DNA of 8,723 bases from positions 1 through 8,723 of the forward strand of contig JAJDEH010000135.1 of assembly GCA_029259935.1 (NCBI GenBank). The letters run 5' to 3'. How positions within the stretch are numbered: position 1 is the first letter of the stretch; each line of letters starts with the position of its first letter. The notes beneath the pieces were generated by a model. That model was not told the DNA's origin. It made no database searches and saw only the letters and a program-made list of their open reading frames with translations. The position numbers were made by a program, and so were the translations under genes. This stretch comes from Planctomycetota bacterium (GTDB lineage Bacteria > Planctomycetota > Planctomycetia > Pirellulales > Pirellulaceae). This document shows, one piece after another, positions 1 through 7,300 of the stretch.

Positions 1-38
1 CCCACCACACTTGCAATTGCGCCATCGATACTGGTCAT
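1..38 (-). CDS. Possible N-terminus of an unidentified gene, cut by the window edge
   Basis: Read on the minus strand, an ATG at 38-36 opens a frame that stays open to the window edge and encodes MTSIDGAIASVVG. A GGGAG ribosome-binding-like sequence lies 8 bases upstream of it, which is the main support. Only about 12 residues are visible, so no family can be assigned. If real, the gene diverges from the glycosyltransferase gene at 251, and the roughly 210 bp between them would hold both promoters. It could equally be a chance ATG. Confidence 0.3.
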   Translation of the reverse strand, partial: MTSIDGAIASVV

Positions 39-250
39 GCCATCATCTCCCAAGGCTGCCCCCGCTTGCCCAGCGGAGCGCATTCACCACTATCATCGTC
101 CACCTGACGGTTCAATCTGCGTAGTTTTTTGCTCAGCGCAGGGTTGGCGCGATTGTAACGGCTGCGAAGCGGATCGGCGTTGCTTGGCGGGCGGACGGCC
201 TGTGGGATTCAGGGTGCGCAACCTTGCCGCTACGCCAGGAGGCGGCGACA
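39..250. other. Intergenic stretch upstream of the glycosyltransferase
   Basis: No convincing gene is present. Short open frames here have no ribosome-binding site of their own and low-complexity Arg/Gly/Pro-rich translations. The only clear signal is the ribosome-binding site of the next gene, AGGAGG at 237-242, 8 bases before the ATG at 251. I saw no clean sigma-70 promoter. The best pair (TTGCTC at about 129 and GATTGT at about 151, 16 bases apart) is too weak to call. Confidence 0.5.
237..242 (+). promoter_or_regulatory. Ribosome-binding site deciding the glycosyltransferase start
   Basis: A perfect AGGAGG Shine-Dalgarno sequence sits 8 bases before the ATG at 251. It favours that start over the in-frame ATG at 224, which lies upstream of the site, and over the later in-frame ATG at 311. 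Confidence 0.75.
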
Positions 251-1297
251 ATGGAAGATGTCGCTAATGACTTCCGTAAGCATCACTTACCGTTCGAGAC
301 CCGTCGCTCCATGTGTGACTATTCCGTTGTCATCCCGTGTTATCGCAGTGGCGAGTGGATCGAGGAACTCGTGACACGCATCTCGGACGTTTTTGAAGCG
401 CGGGGCGAAACATTCGAAGTGATCTTGGTCAACGACGCCTCGCCCGACGAAACTTGGCCGTCGATTCAAAAAGCCGCCGAAAATCGAGGTTACGTTCGCG
501 GCGTCAATTTGCTTTACAACACCGGGCAATACAGGGCCACGCTGTGCGGGCTCGACCGAGCCAGTGGCGACTACGTCCTAACCATGGACGACGACTTGCA
601 GCATCCGCCCGAAGAAATCCCCAAACTGATTCAGCGAATGCATGAAGAACCGCAACTGGATTGCGTGCTGGGAAAATTCCCCGTCAAGCGACATGGGCCG
701 CTGCGCAACTTGGGCAGCCGCATGGTCTCGCGGCTGTACGAGGTCGTCTATCAAAAACCTCGAGACATCGTGCCCAGCAGTTTTCGTCTGATGACGAAGC
801 GCTTGGCCAAGTCGCTGCTGATGCACGCCACGGTGAATCCGGTGATCAATTCGCTCGTCTTTCGCAACACGCGCCGCATCGAGAATGTCGAGGTCGATCA
901 CCAACCGCGCACGCGAGGCACCAGTGGCTATACCTTTTCCCGCTTAGTCAAGATTGTGATCGACAACATGTTCAGCGTGTCGTCACTGCCGCTGCGTTTT
1001 GTCAGTATTTTGGGCCTGACCTCCGCAGCGCTCGCCTTCGTGTTAGGGGTGTCGTATCTGATTCGGCATCTGATTCACCCATTTGGTGAGCCAGGATTCG
1101 CGACGATCGTGCTGCTCATCGTGTTCTTCGGCGGCATGACGCTGTTTTCGATTGGGTTGGTGGGCGAGTACATGATTCGCATCATGGACGAAGTGAAAGG
1201 CCGCCCATGGTATGTGATTCGCGACGAAGCGGGGTCGCAAGCCACCGCGCCTAATGACGCTCTATCGGACGAGCCTGTGCGTCACGAAGTTCTGTAG
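251..1297 (+). CDS. Membrane-anchored family 2 glycosyltransferase (GtrB/ArnC/DPM1-like)
   Basis: The 348-residue product is a GT-A fold glycosyltransferase of the type that moves a sugar from a nucleotide donor to a polyprenyl phosphate at the inner face of the cytoplasmic membrane. Visible motifs, in order: VVIPCY at 26-31, NDASPDE at 61-67 (nucleotide binding), DDDLQHPPE at 113-121 (metal-binding DxD region), and TRGTSGYT at about 221-228. Two C-terminal membrane segments follow at about 249-271 and 282-308, then the family tail DEVKGRPWYVI (about 313-323). Length and order match the GtrB/ArnC/DPM1 group. The start at 251 is chosen for its AGGAGG site; it leaves about 23 residues before the domain. 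The sugar and lipid acceptor cannot be read from sequence. The gene stops only 12 bp before the convergent MEKHLA gene ends. Confidence 0.93.
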   Translation: MEDVANDFRKHHLPFETRRSMCDYSVVIPCYRSGEWIEELVTRISDVFEARGETFEVILVNDASPDETWPSIQKAAENRGYVRGVNLLYNTGQYRATLCGLDRASGDYVLTMDDDLQHPPEEIPKLIQRMHEEPQLDCVLGKFPVKRHGPLRNLGSRMVSRLYEVVYQKPRDIVPSSFRLMTKRLAKSLLMHATVNPVINSLVFRNTRRIENVEVDHQPRTRGTSGYTFSRLVKIVIDNMFSVSSLPLRFVSILGLTSAALAFVLGVSYLIRHLIHPFGEPGFATIVLLIVFFGGMTLFSIGLVGEYMIRIMDEVKGRPWYVIRDEAGSQATAPNDALSDEPVRHEVL

Positions 1298-1309
1298 CCG
1301 ACTTACTCC

Positions 1310-1780
1310 TCAGGGATCTAGTTCCTCCCACTGGGAAAAGGTCGCGGCTTGGCCGACAAACTGGTCGTTCTCGTCAATTAAATTCCAGATGATGGCGCGA
1401 TCGATTTGAAACCGCCGACCGCTGCTGCTGACGCGGACGCCTTGATAATCGTCGACAAATCCCTCTTGAGTTGTTCGCTGCATAAGCCGCGCTCGCTCGT
1501 CACGATGCACGGGCTCGGCCGTTAATCGCGACGGCGTGCGACGCAGAGTGGAAATGTCCATTTCCCATAGTTCCAGCGCGGTATTGTTTCCATAATTCAA
1601 GATGGGGTCCGGCTCGGTACCGTGAGAAACGGCCACGAACGACGCTTCGAAGAGGGCCCGAGCCTGTTGGTCGGGTGAGCCGTGCCGGGAGATGAGATCA
1701 CGACGCAGCCAACGCCGAAACGAATCGAGCAGCAATTGCGTGTGCTCGATCCAACCATGTCTTCGCCAAGGTTCGTTCAA
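1310..1780 (-). CDS. MEKHLA-domain (PAS-like) protein
   Basis: The 156-residue product is a stand-alone MEKHLA domain, a PAS-related fold known from the C-terminus of plant HD-Zip III factors and from small bacterial proteins. Recognisable blocks are an N-terminal helix with HTQLLLDSFRRWLRRDL (13-29), DPILNYGNNTALELWEM (58-74), PSRLTAEPVHRDERARL (83-99), GFVDDYQGVRVSSSGRRF (107-124), IIWNLID (130-136) and GQAATFSQW (143-151). There is no signal peptide, membrane segment or output domain, so it is probably cytoplasmic. I chose the TTG at 1780 because the domain begins directly after it and it clears the upstream lyase gene by 34 bp. A TTG at 1846 would add 22 residues and overlap the lyase by 32 bp. 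No ATG is available and both starts have weak ribosome-binding sites. It is last in the four-gene minus-strand block. Ligand sensing is inference only. Confidence 0.85.
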   Translation of the reverse strand: MNEPWRRHGWIEHTQLLLDSFRRWLRRDLISRHGSPDQQARALFEASFVAVSHGTEPDPILNYGNNTALELWEMDISTLRRTPSRLTAEPVHRDERARLMQRTTQEGFVDDYQGVRVSSSGRRFQIDRAIIWNLIDENDQFVGQAATFSQWEELDP

Positions 1781-1814
1781 CGCTGATGACCTATCGAAAC
1801 GACAAACAAGATCG

Positions 1815-2699
1815 TTATTTGGTAACGGCGGCCGCCCGATCAGCAACTTGCAACGGATGCGCCAGGTCTTGGCCGCAGATTTCCATTTCGGACAAGGCTC
1901 GCTTCAAACCCTGAATAACGCCTTGGCAATCGCCTTTTCCGTACAGCCGTTGAGCTTGGCTGGAGACCTCGGCTCCCAAACTGAGGACTCGCTCTTGATC
2001 TTGTTGCCGTGCCGCTTCATACCAATCGACAAACAGGCGCGGCCGCACGTTCGCTCCGCCGCATACTCCGCCCGTCGCTCCCAAGGCGAGCGCTTCGGCC
2101 AGCTTTTCCTCCGGACCAATGTAAGTCGACCAGTCGGGCCGCTGCCGGCCCAGTTCACACAGCCGAGCAAAATATTCCAAGTCGCCCGAGCTATCCTTGA
2201 TGCCCACAATGTCCTCTTCGTCCATCAGGCGCTGGGCGGTTTCCGGTTCGATGTTTGTTTTGGCGAGGCCGGGAAAGTTGTACAGCAATAAGGGCAGCGG
2301 TTGCCGAGCGCTCAGTTGTTGAAACCACGAAATCACCGCTGGCTGTTCCAGCGGAAAATAAAACGGCGGCGTCGCGGCAACCGCGGTAGCACCCAGATCG
2401 GCGGCAAATTTTGCCAAGTCGGCGGCGTCCGTCAGCGAAGTATCACTGACGCCCACTATCACCGGAACTCGTTCGGTCACGATACTCAGAGTATGTTCAA
2501 TCAGTTCACGCTTGGTGCGTTCGGCAAGCGACGGTCCCTCGCCGCTGGTTCCCAGAATGAATATGCCATGCACGCCGCCGACGATGACGTGCTCGATCAA
2601 GCGAGCCAAACCATCGATGTCGAGTTCCTCGTCCGCCGTCAAGGGCGTCGCTAATGGAACAATGATGCCTTGGGGCGGACGTTCACTGGCGTTTGTCAT
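1815..2699 (-). CDS. Dihydrodipicolinate synthase / N-acetylneuraminate lyase family aldolase
   Basis: The 294-residue product is a full-length class I (Schiff base) TIM-barrel lyase. Family landmarks are GTSGEG at 50-55 (binds the keto-acid carboxylate), catalytic Tyr140 in YNFPG, Schiff-base Lys168 in GIKDSSGD, and [11 protein letters not shown] at 210-220. Leu145 stands where true dihydrodipicolinate synthases carry the Arg of YNxPxR, so lysine biosynthesis (DapA) is unlikely. The pattern is nearer to N-acetylneuraminate lyase (YNIPAL), and an acidic pair Glu197-Glu198 aligns with the NanA Asp-Glu pair. A 2-keto-3-deoxy-sugar-acid aldolase is also possible. The start overlaps the end of the symporter gene by 17 bp, with AAGG 6 bases before the ATG, so translational coupling is likely. 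Proposed role: cytoplasmic cleavage of the imported sugar acid to pyruvate plus an aldose, inferred from its neighbours. Confidence 0.92.
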   Translation of the reverse strand: MTNASERPPQGIIVPLATPLTADEELDIDGLARLIEHVIVGGVHGIFILGTSGEGPSLAERTKRELIEHTLSIVTERVPVIVGVSDTSLTDAADLAKFAADLGATAVAATPPFYFPLEQPAVISWFQQLSARQPLPLLLYNFPGLAKTNIEPETAQRLMDEEDIVGIKDSSGDLEYFARLCELGRQRPDWSTYIGPEEKLAEALALGATGGVCGGANVRPRLFVDWYEAARQQDQERVLSLGAEVSSQAQRLYGKGDCQGVIQGLKRALSEMEICGQDLAHPLQVADRAAAVTK

Positions 2700-4197
2700 G
2701 GAGGGCCTTGTCTTTATCGCTCATTGACGGAGATGACTGGAACCTACTGATTAGGATTCCCACCAGCAAGATTGTCAATGTGCCTATTACAATCGTTAAA
2801 AGACTATGAAACGGACTGCCGACGAATGAAAGCCAACCTGGCTTCTTGTCGATCTGACATATCGTAAGCCACAAGATCACTAGAACCCCCAGCGCCACCG
2901 AGACGAGCGGTGCCGGATGCCTCACCCGGCGGCTGATCAGCCCCAAAAGGAATAGCCCAAGCATCCCGCCGGAAAAAATGCCCGAGAGCATCCACCAGGC
3001 GTCGAGTACGCTCTTCACTTGTATCATCGCCAACGCAACGCCTGTCCCTATCGCGCCCCAAGCCAAAGTCGCCCCGTATAGCACACGCATCGACTCGCGT
3101 TCGCCGGCGTTGGGCCTCAAGTACCGCTTATAGAAATCGCACAAAAACAACGTGGCCGAACAATTCAGCGAGGAATCCACGCTGCTCATCGCCGCCGCGA
3201 ACACGGCCGCGATCAGCAGACCTTTGAGGCCGACGGGAAGCTGCGTCACAATAAAGTGCGGAAAGATTTCGTCCGATTTGAGCGACCCGCCAGCGGGTAG
3301 CAGGTCCGGCTGAGCTTGATAAAAGGCGAACAGCGCCGTGCCGATGAAAAACAGCAGCCCCGAGATCGGCAAATAAAGCAACGCGCCAATCCAAACGCTG
3401 CGCTTCGCGGCTTCGTCCGACTTGGCAGTGATGTATCGTTGCACATAGCTTTGGTCGATGCCGAAGTTTGTCAGATTGATAAATAGGCCGAACGCCAGTA
3501 CGACCCAGAACGTCGGCTCTGCCACCGAAGTACCAAGACTTCCCAAAGAAAACTTTTCTTGCGCCGAGGCGATCTGAAAAATCTGGCCGGGTCCTTCCGG
3601 CATTCCCATCAGCAGGACGACACAACTAATCAGGATTCCAAGGGTCAGAATCACGCTCTGCACGGCGTCGGTCCAGATCACGGCTTCAATGCCACCCAGC
3701 AGTGTGTACACGGTGACTAGAATTCCCGTCGCAATGATGATCGCCGGCACGTTCCAGCCGGTCAGCGGCGCGACGGCGAGAGCTACTAGATACATGATCG
3801 AGCCCATGCGCGCAAGTTGCGTCAGCAGAAAGCAGATGACGGCATAGATCCGCGCCCAGGATCCGAAGCGATCCTCCAAATGCTTGTAAGCCGATATGTC
3901 GCCGGCCCTTCGATAGAACGGCACAAACCAGCGAACGGCGATCCAAGCGGCGATCGGCAGCGACAAGCTGAAGACAAACGGATTCCAATTGCTCTCGTAA
4001 CTTTTGCCGGGGTTGGCCAGGAAGCTGATGCTGCTGACGTAGGTACCAAAGATCGACAAGCCGACGACCCAGCCCGGCAACGAGCGTCCCGCCGCCATGA
4101 ACTCGCTGGTCGTGCCGCTCTTGCGAGCGAACCAGAAACCAACCCCCACGACGCCGGCAATGTAAACAACAAGAACGCCAAAGTCGATCGCTTGCAT
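2683..4197 (-). CDS. Sodium:solute symporter (SSS family)
   Basis: The 504-residue inner-membrane protein has about 13 hydrophobic segments across its length and belongs to the SSS (SLC5-like) family of Na+-coupled importers. Diagnostic stretches are the N-terminal [19 protein letters not shown] (35-53) followed by [13 protein letters not shown] (55-67), the [14 protein letters not shown] motif (167-180), and [11 protein letters not shown] (335-345), the conserved region linked to Na+ binding. The C-terminal tail is short and charged. The ATG at 4197 places the first membrane segment at the N-terminus as expected, although its ribosome-binding site is weak. SSS members carry sugars, sialic acids, amino acids and other solutes, and substrate cannot be read from sequence. 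Lying between a secreted glycan-active protein and a NAL-like lyase, an acidic sugar is a reasonable inference. Confidence 0.94.
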   Translation of the reverse strand: MQAIDFGVLVVYIAGVVGVGFWFARKSGTTSEFMAAGRSLPGWVVGLSIFGTYVSSISFLANPGKSYESNWNPFVFSLSLPIAAWIAVRWFVPFYRRAGDISAYKHLEDRFGSWARIYAVICFLLTQLARMGSIMYLVALAVAPLTGWNVPAIIIATGILVTVYTLLGGIEAVIWTDAVQSVILTLGILISCVVLLMGMPEGPGQIFQIASAQEKFSLGSLGTSVAEPTFWVVLAFGLFINLTNFGIDQSYVQRYITAKSDEAAKRSVWIGALLYLPISGLLFFIGTALFAFYQAQPDLLPAGGSLKSDEIFPHFIVTQLPVGLKGLLIAAVFAAAMSSVDSSLNCSATLFLCDFYKRYLRPNAGERESMRVLYGATLAWGAIGTGVALAMIQVKSVLDAWWMLSGIFSGGMLGLFLLGLISRRVRHPAPLVSVALGVLVILWLTICQIDKKPGWLSFVGSPFHSLLTIVIGTLTILLVGILISRFQSSPSMSDKDKALHDKRQ

Positions 4198-4236
4198 GAA
4201 GGGTGTGATTTTGAGAGTGAGTTGGAGGCCAATTGT

Positions 4237-4270
4237 GTAGGCCGGATCAAGCGAAGCGCCGCTCCGGCAG
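4237..4270 (+). repeat. REP-like palindrome, copy 1 (GTAG plus hairpin)
   Basis: The unit starts with GTAG (4237-4240) and continues into an imperfect hairpin. GCCGGA at 4241-4246 pairs with TCCGGC at 4263-4268, and an inner GCG-aag-CGC (4251-4259) closes the loop. A GTAG tetranucleotide 5' of an imperfect palindrome is the hallmark of bacterial REP sequences processed by RAYT (TnpA-REP) transposases. It shares the core AGCGAAGCG and both GTAG and CCGGCA ends with the inverted unit at 4296-4334. Confidence 0.6.
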
Positions 4271-4295
4271 TCGCCAGTTTCCCTGAAATCGCGGA

Positions 4296-4334
4296 TGCCG
4301 GAACATCGTCGCTTCGCTCCTCGGTCCGGACTAC
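4296..4334 (-). repeat. REP-like palindrome, copy 2 (inverted)
   Basis: On the minus strand the unit reads GTAG (4334-4331), then a CCGGA arm, the core AGCGAAGCG (about 4320-4311), and an arm ending TTCCGGCA (4303-4296). CCGGA pairs with TCCGG to make the stem. The order GTAG, CCGGA, AGCGAAGCG, CG, CCGGCA is the same as in the unit at 4237-4270, with a few bases of difference in spacers. The two lie tail to tail with GTAG on the outside, 25 bp apart, like a REPIN or BIME. Confidence 0.58.
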
Positions 4335-4369
4335 TCGTTTTTCAACAGGGTGCTAAACCTGGAACCCAA

Positions 4370-7300
4370 CTAGTTTCGCAGATAATAAAGATGTCCGTCT
4401 TCCGCGCCCGCCAGCAGGTCCGGTCGTCCGTCTCGATTCCAATCGACGACGGTGGGGCTCGTGGTATGCCCCGCCAGCCGCAGCTTGCCAACTTCGCCTT
4501 TGTCTTGAAAGGCCCACGGTGCGGAGGAACTTGGCGATCGTTTGGTTTTGGAGACGTTTCTAAATAGCGAAATATTCCGGCTATTGACCAGCAAATCCAA
4601 GGCTCCGTCGCCGTCCCAATCAGCAAAACACCATTTCCGTCTGCCGCTGCGTCCAGCCTGATTGGCGTTCAATCGAAGCGGTTTGCCATCGGCATCGGTG
4701 AAGACCCGCTGGCCGGAATGCAAAACCAACTGGTCCTTGCTCCGCTCACGGCGGAAGAACGCCAGATACCCTTCGTGGTCCAGCATCACCAAGTCGTTGA
4801 GGCCATCGCGATCGAGATCGATCACCACGGGCGTGGTCCGCCATTGCGTCGCGAGTTCGTTGTCCTCGGGGTTCCACCAGTTCCATGCCGGCTTGGGCGC
4901 GGGCGATCCCGCGGGCCATGCCACTTGGATTGGTTTCGCCGCGGCCAATCGCGGGCTCTTCTTCACGCCCACGTTTTCGTACCACACGACCTTGCCCCAA
5001 ATCGAATTGGCAACGATGTCGAGCAAGCCGTCGTGATTCCAGTCGGCCACGTCGATTGTCGTGTACCCCCACTTGGCTTCGCACGGTCCTTGAATCGAAC
5101 CGGTGGGACCAGCCAGTATGCGAAGCGTGCGGCCGTCGGCTTGCAAACGCCTGGGCGGAGCCCAACGCGGAGGATCGCCACCGTCCAAGTTCTCAATGAA
5201 TCCGATGTAGCCGGCCGTGTTGCCACAAATGAGATCCTCATCGCCGTCGGTATCCCAATCGACGCTGACCGGCGTCACCAGCGCGCCGAACTTCACGTTG
5301 TCGGCTTGCTGTTGAAAGTATTTAGGCGGCAGGAATTGCGGCACGCCTTCCTTCAACTTGCCGGTGTGTTCGACCAAGGCCACACGTCCATCTTCGTCGC
5401 CGACAACCAGGTCCGTATCGCCGTCGCCGTCCCAGTCAATCGCCACGGGTACGATCATCTGTAGATCCATGGCGAGCGACTGGCCTTCTTGTTGTAGTCT
5501 TCGCCCCTTTGCCAGTTTCGGCGCAGTTCGTGATCCGAGATTTTGAAAGTAGGTGAACCCGTCCAAAAACTCGCCGCATAGCAAATCGAGATCCCCGTCG
5601 CCATCGAAATCGGCAAAATTAGGCGACGGCATTCCGTAGACGTCGAGCGTTTTTCCGCCGGCCAGCAACCGCCGGGGCTGCGCATATTGCGGCTTGTCGG
5701 TCGTGGCTTCGTTGCGAAGCAAATAGACAAAGCCCCGCAGCGGTCCGCGAGTCCACTTGCCTTCGCGGTTGTAGGCGTTGTCCCAGCCGTATTCGGTCCA
5801 GTCGCCGACGCCAACAACCAGATCCAGCGCGCCGTCGCCGTCGTAGTCGACGTATTTCCACTGGTTCGCCCGCACGCGGTTTTCGTGCAGGTTCGACTTC
5901 GGATAGATCTTGCGCGACTCGGCGAACTTGCGGGCGCGAAAGTCGACGAACTCCTGCCCAGGAATCAACACGCGAGGTTCTCCGTTCACGTAAGAAACGG
6001 AAATGTTTCCGTGCCGTGGCCCGACTTGAACGGGCGGCTTAAAGACCGGCATTTTTCTGTCGCCACCGGGATTCTCAAACAGGTAGATGCCAGCGAAGGG
6101 TACGTCGGGGCAGCCGACAACCAGATCCAAGTCGCCGTCTTGATCCCAGTCCATTGGCAGCGGCCAGGCCCACAAGCCGACTCCCAAATCGACGTTCGCT
6201 TTGGGCGATCGAAATTTGATGCGTTCAAACTTGGGTGGCTCGCTCCGTGCACTCGAAGATGCTTCTTCTTTTTTAGCGACCGCTTCGGGCAAACGCTCGA
6301 CGCCTTCAGGCCACTTTCCGTTCTTGATCTCAACGGTTGTCAGCTTGTTGGGATCGAGAACTACATGACGCACGCGTTTACGTTTCCAGGTGTAAGCGAT
6401 ATGCACCCTCCCATCGGCTGTTTGGATCACCGCAGGATAGGAGTGCTCGCCTTTCGACCGTTCCAACACCATCGCCGCCGACCACTTTTTTCCATCGCGC
6501 GTGATGGCCACGTTCAACATTTCGCGACCTTGTGGGAACGGGCCGCCGCGATTGGTGTGGTTGTAGACCAGCAATTGGCGACCGTCGCTCAGCGTCACGG
6601 CATCGGTACCGGCGTTGGGATTGGGAAGCGGCGTCGGTTGCAGCGGGCTCCAAGTCTTTCCTCGATCGGCCGACCAGGTCTGCCAGAGCTTTCCCTTGCC
6701 GTCTTGGTTACGGCACAGCATCTGTTGTCGACCGTCGGAATAGGTCAGCAGACTCGGTTGAATGGCTCCTTTGTCCTTGGCGTTGAGCGGTCCGGTGCTG
6801 GTCCAGGTTTTGCCGAGGTCGCGAGTGACTTCCAGATGAATTCGCCAGCCGTCATGTTCGGTGCTGGACGGGCACCAGATCGATCCGTCGGCCATTTGGA
6901 TCGGCTTGTTCTTCACGGGGCCGATACCTTTGTCGGGCAGGCGGTGGCGATCTTTCCAAGTCTTGCCGCCGTCGTCAGACACCATCATTTCGCCCCACCA
7001 CTGGCGAGGGCTGGGGCCGACTTTGAAGAACAGCATCAGCGGCCCGCCGCGCGGTTGAAATAAAACCGGGTTCCAAGTTGGATAACGAAGATTCTTCGAT
7101 TGCACCCCGTTGGCAACTTCAACGGGAACCGTCCACGCGCCGTCAACTCGACGCGAAACCCAAATCCCCACATCGGGATTCTTTTCATGAGTCCCGGCAA
7201 ACCAGGCCGCCACCAAGTTACCGTCATCGGCCTTGGCGATGGTGGACGCATGGCACTGAGGGAACGGTGCCTCCAGCCAGATGAACTCACTGGAAGCAAC

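Larger units (their letters stand above)
4198..4369. other. Gap between the propeller-protein and symporter genes, holding a REP-like doublet
   Basis: This 172 bp non-coding gap separates two same-strand genes of the block. Most of it is taken by two related GTAG-hairpin units in opposite orientation (4237-4270 and 4296-4334). No T-tract follows either hairpin on the minus strand, so they do not look like ordinary intrinsic terminators. They could still protect the upstream mRNA end or dampen read-through into the symporter gene. Confidence 0.6.

Noticed and set aside
129..156. Possible sigma-70 promoter (TTGCTC, 16 bp, GATTGT) upstream of the glycosyltransferase
   Set aside because: Both hexamers are poor matches, and similar pairs arise by chance in this composition.
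37..267. A 76-codon plus-strand open frame before the glycosyltransferase
   Set aside because: It has no ribosome-binding site, no recognisable motif and a Cys/Arg/Gly/Pro-rich composition typical of chance frames, and it runs past the well-supported start at 251.
1692..2291. A 199-codon plus-strand open frame opposite the lyase and MEKHLA genes
   Set aside because: It crosses two well-supported minus-strand genes, has no ribosome-binding site and no family resemblance, so it is an antisense shadow.
4296..4334. Intrinsic terminator after the propeller-protein gene
   Set aside because: There is a hairpin but no T-run after it on the minus strand, and a related inverted copy lies next to it, so a REP-like repeat explains it better.
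4370..6170. Recurring GTCGCCGTC-type DNA motifs as a tandem repeat or CRISPR-like array
   Set aside because: They coincide with the codons for the DxDxDG calcium loops of the protein and are unevenly spaced, so they are coding repeats and not a separate DNA element.
5687..7063. A 458-codon open frame on the plus strand, opposite the propeller-protein gene
   Set aside because: It is antisense to a coding gene with clear Asp-box and DxDxDG motifs. Its translation has no recognisable domain, and long antisense frames are common in GC-rich genes with biased third positions.
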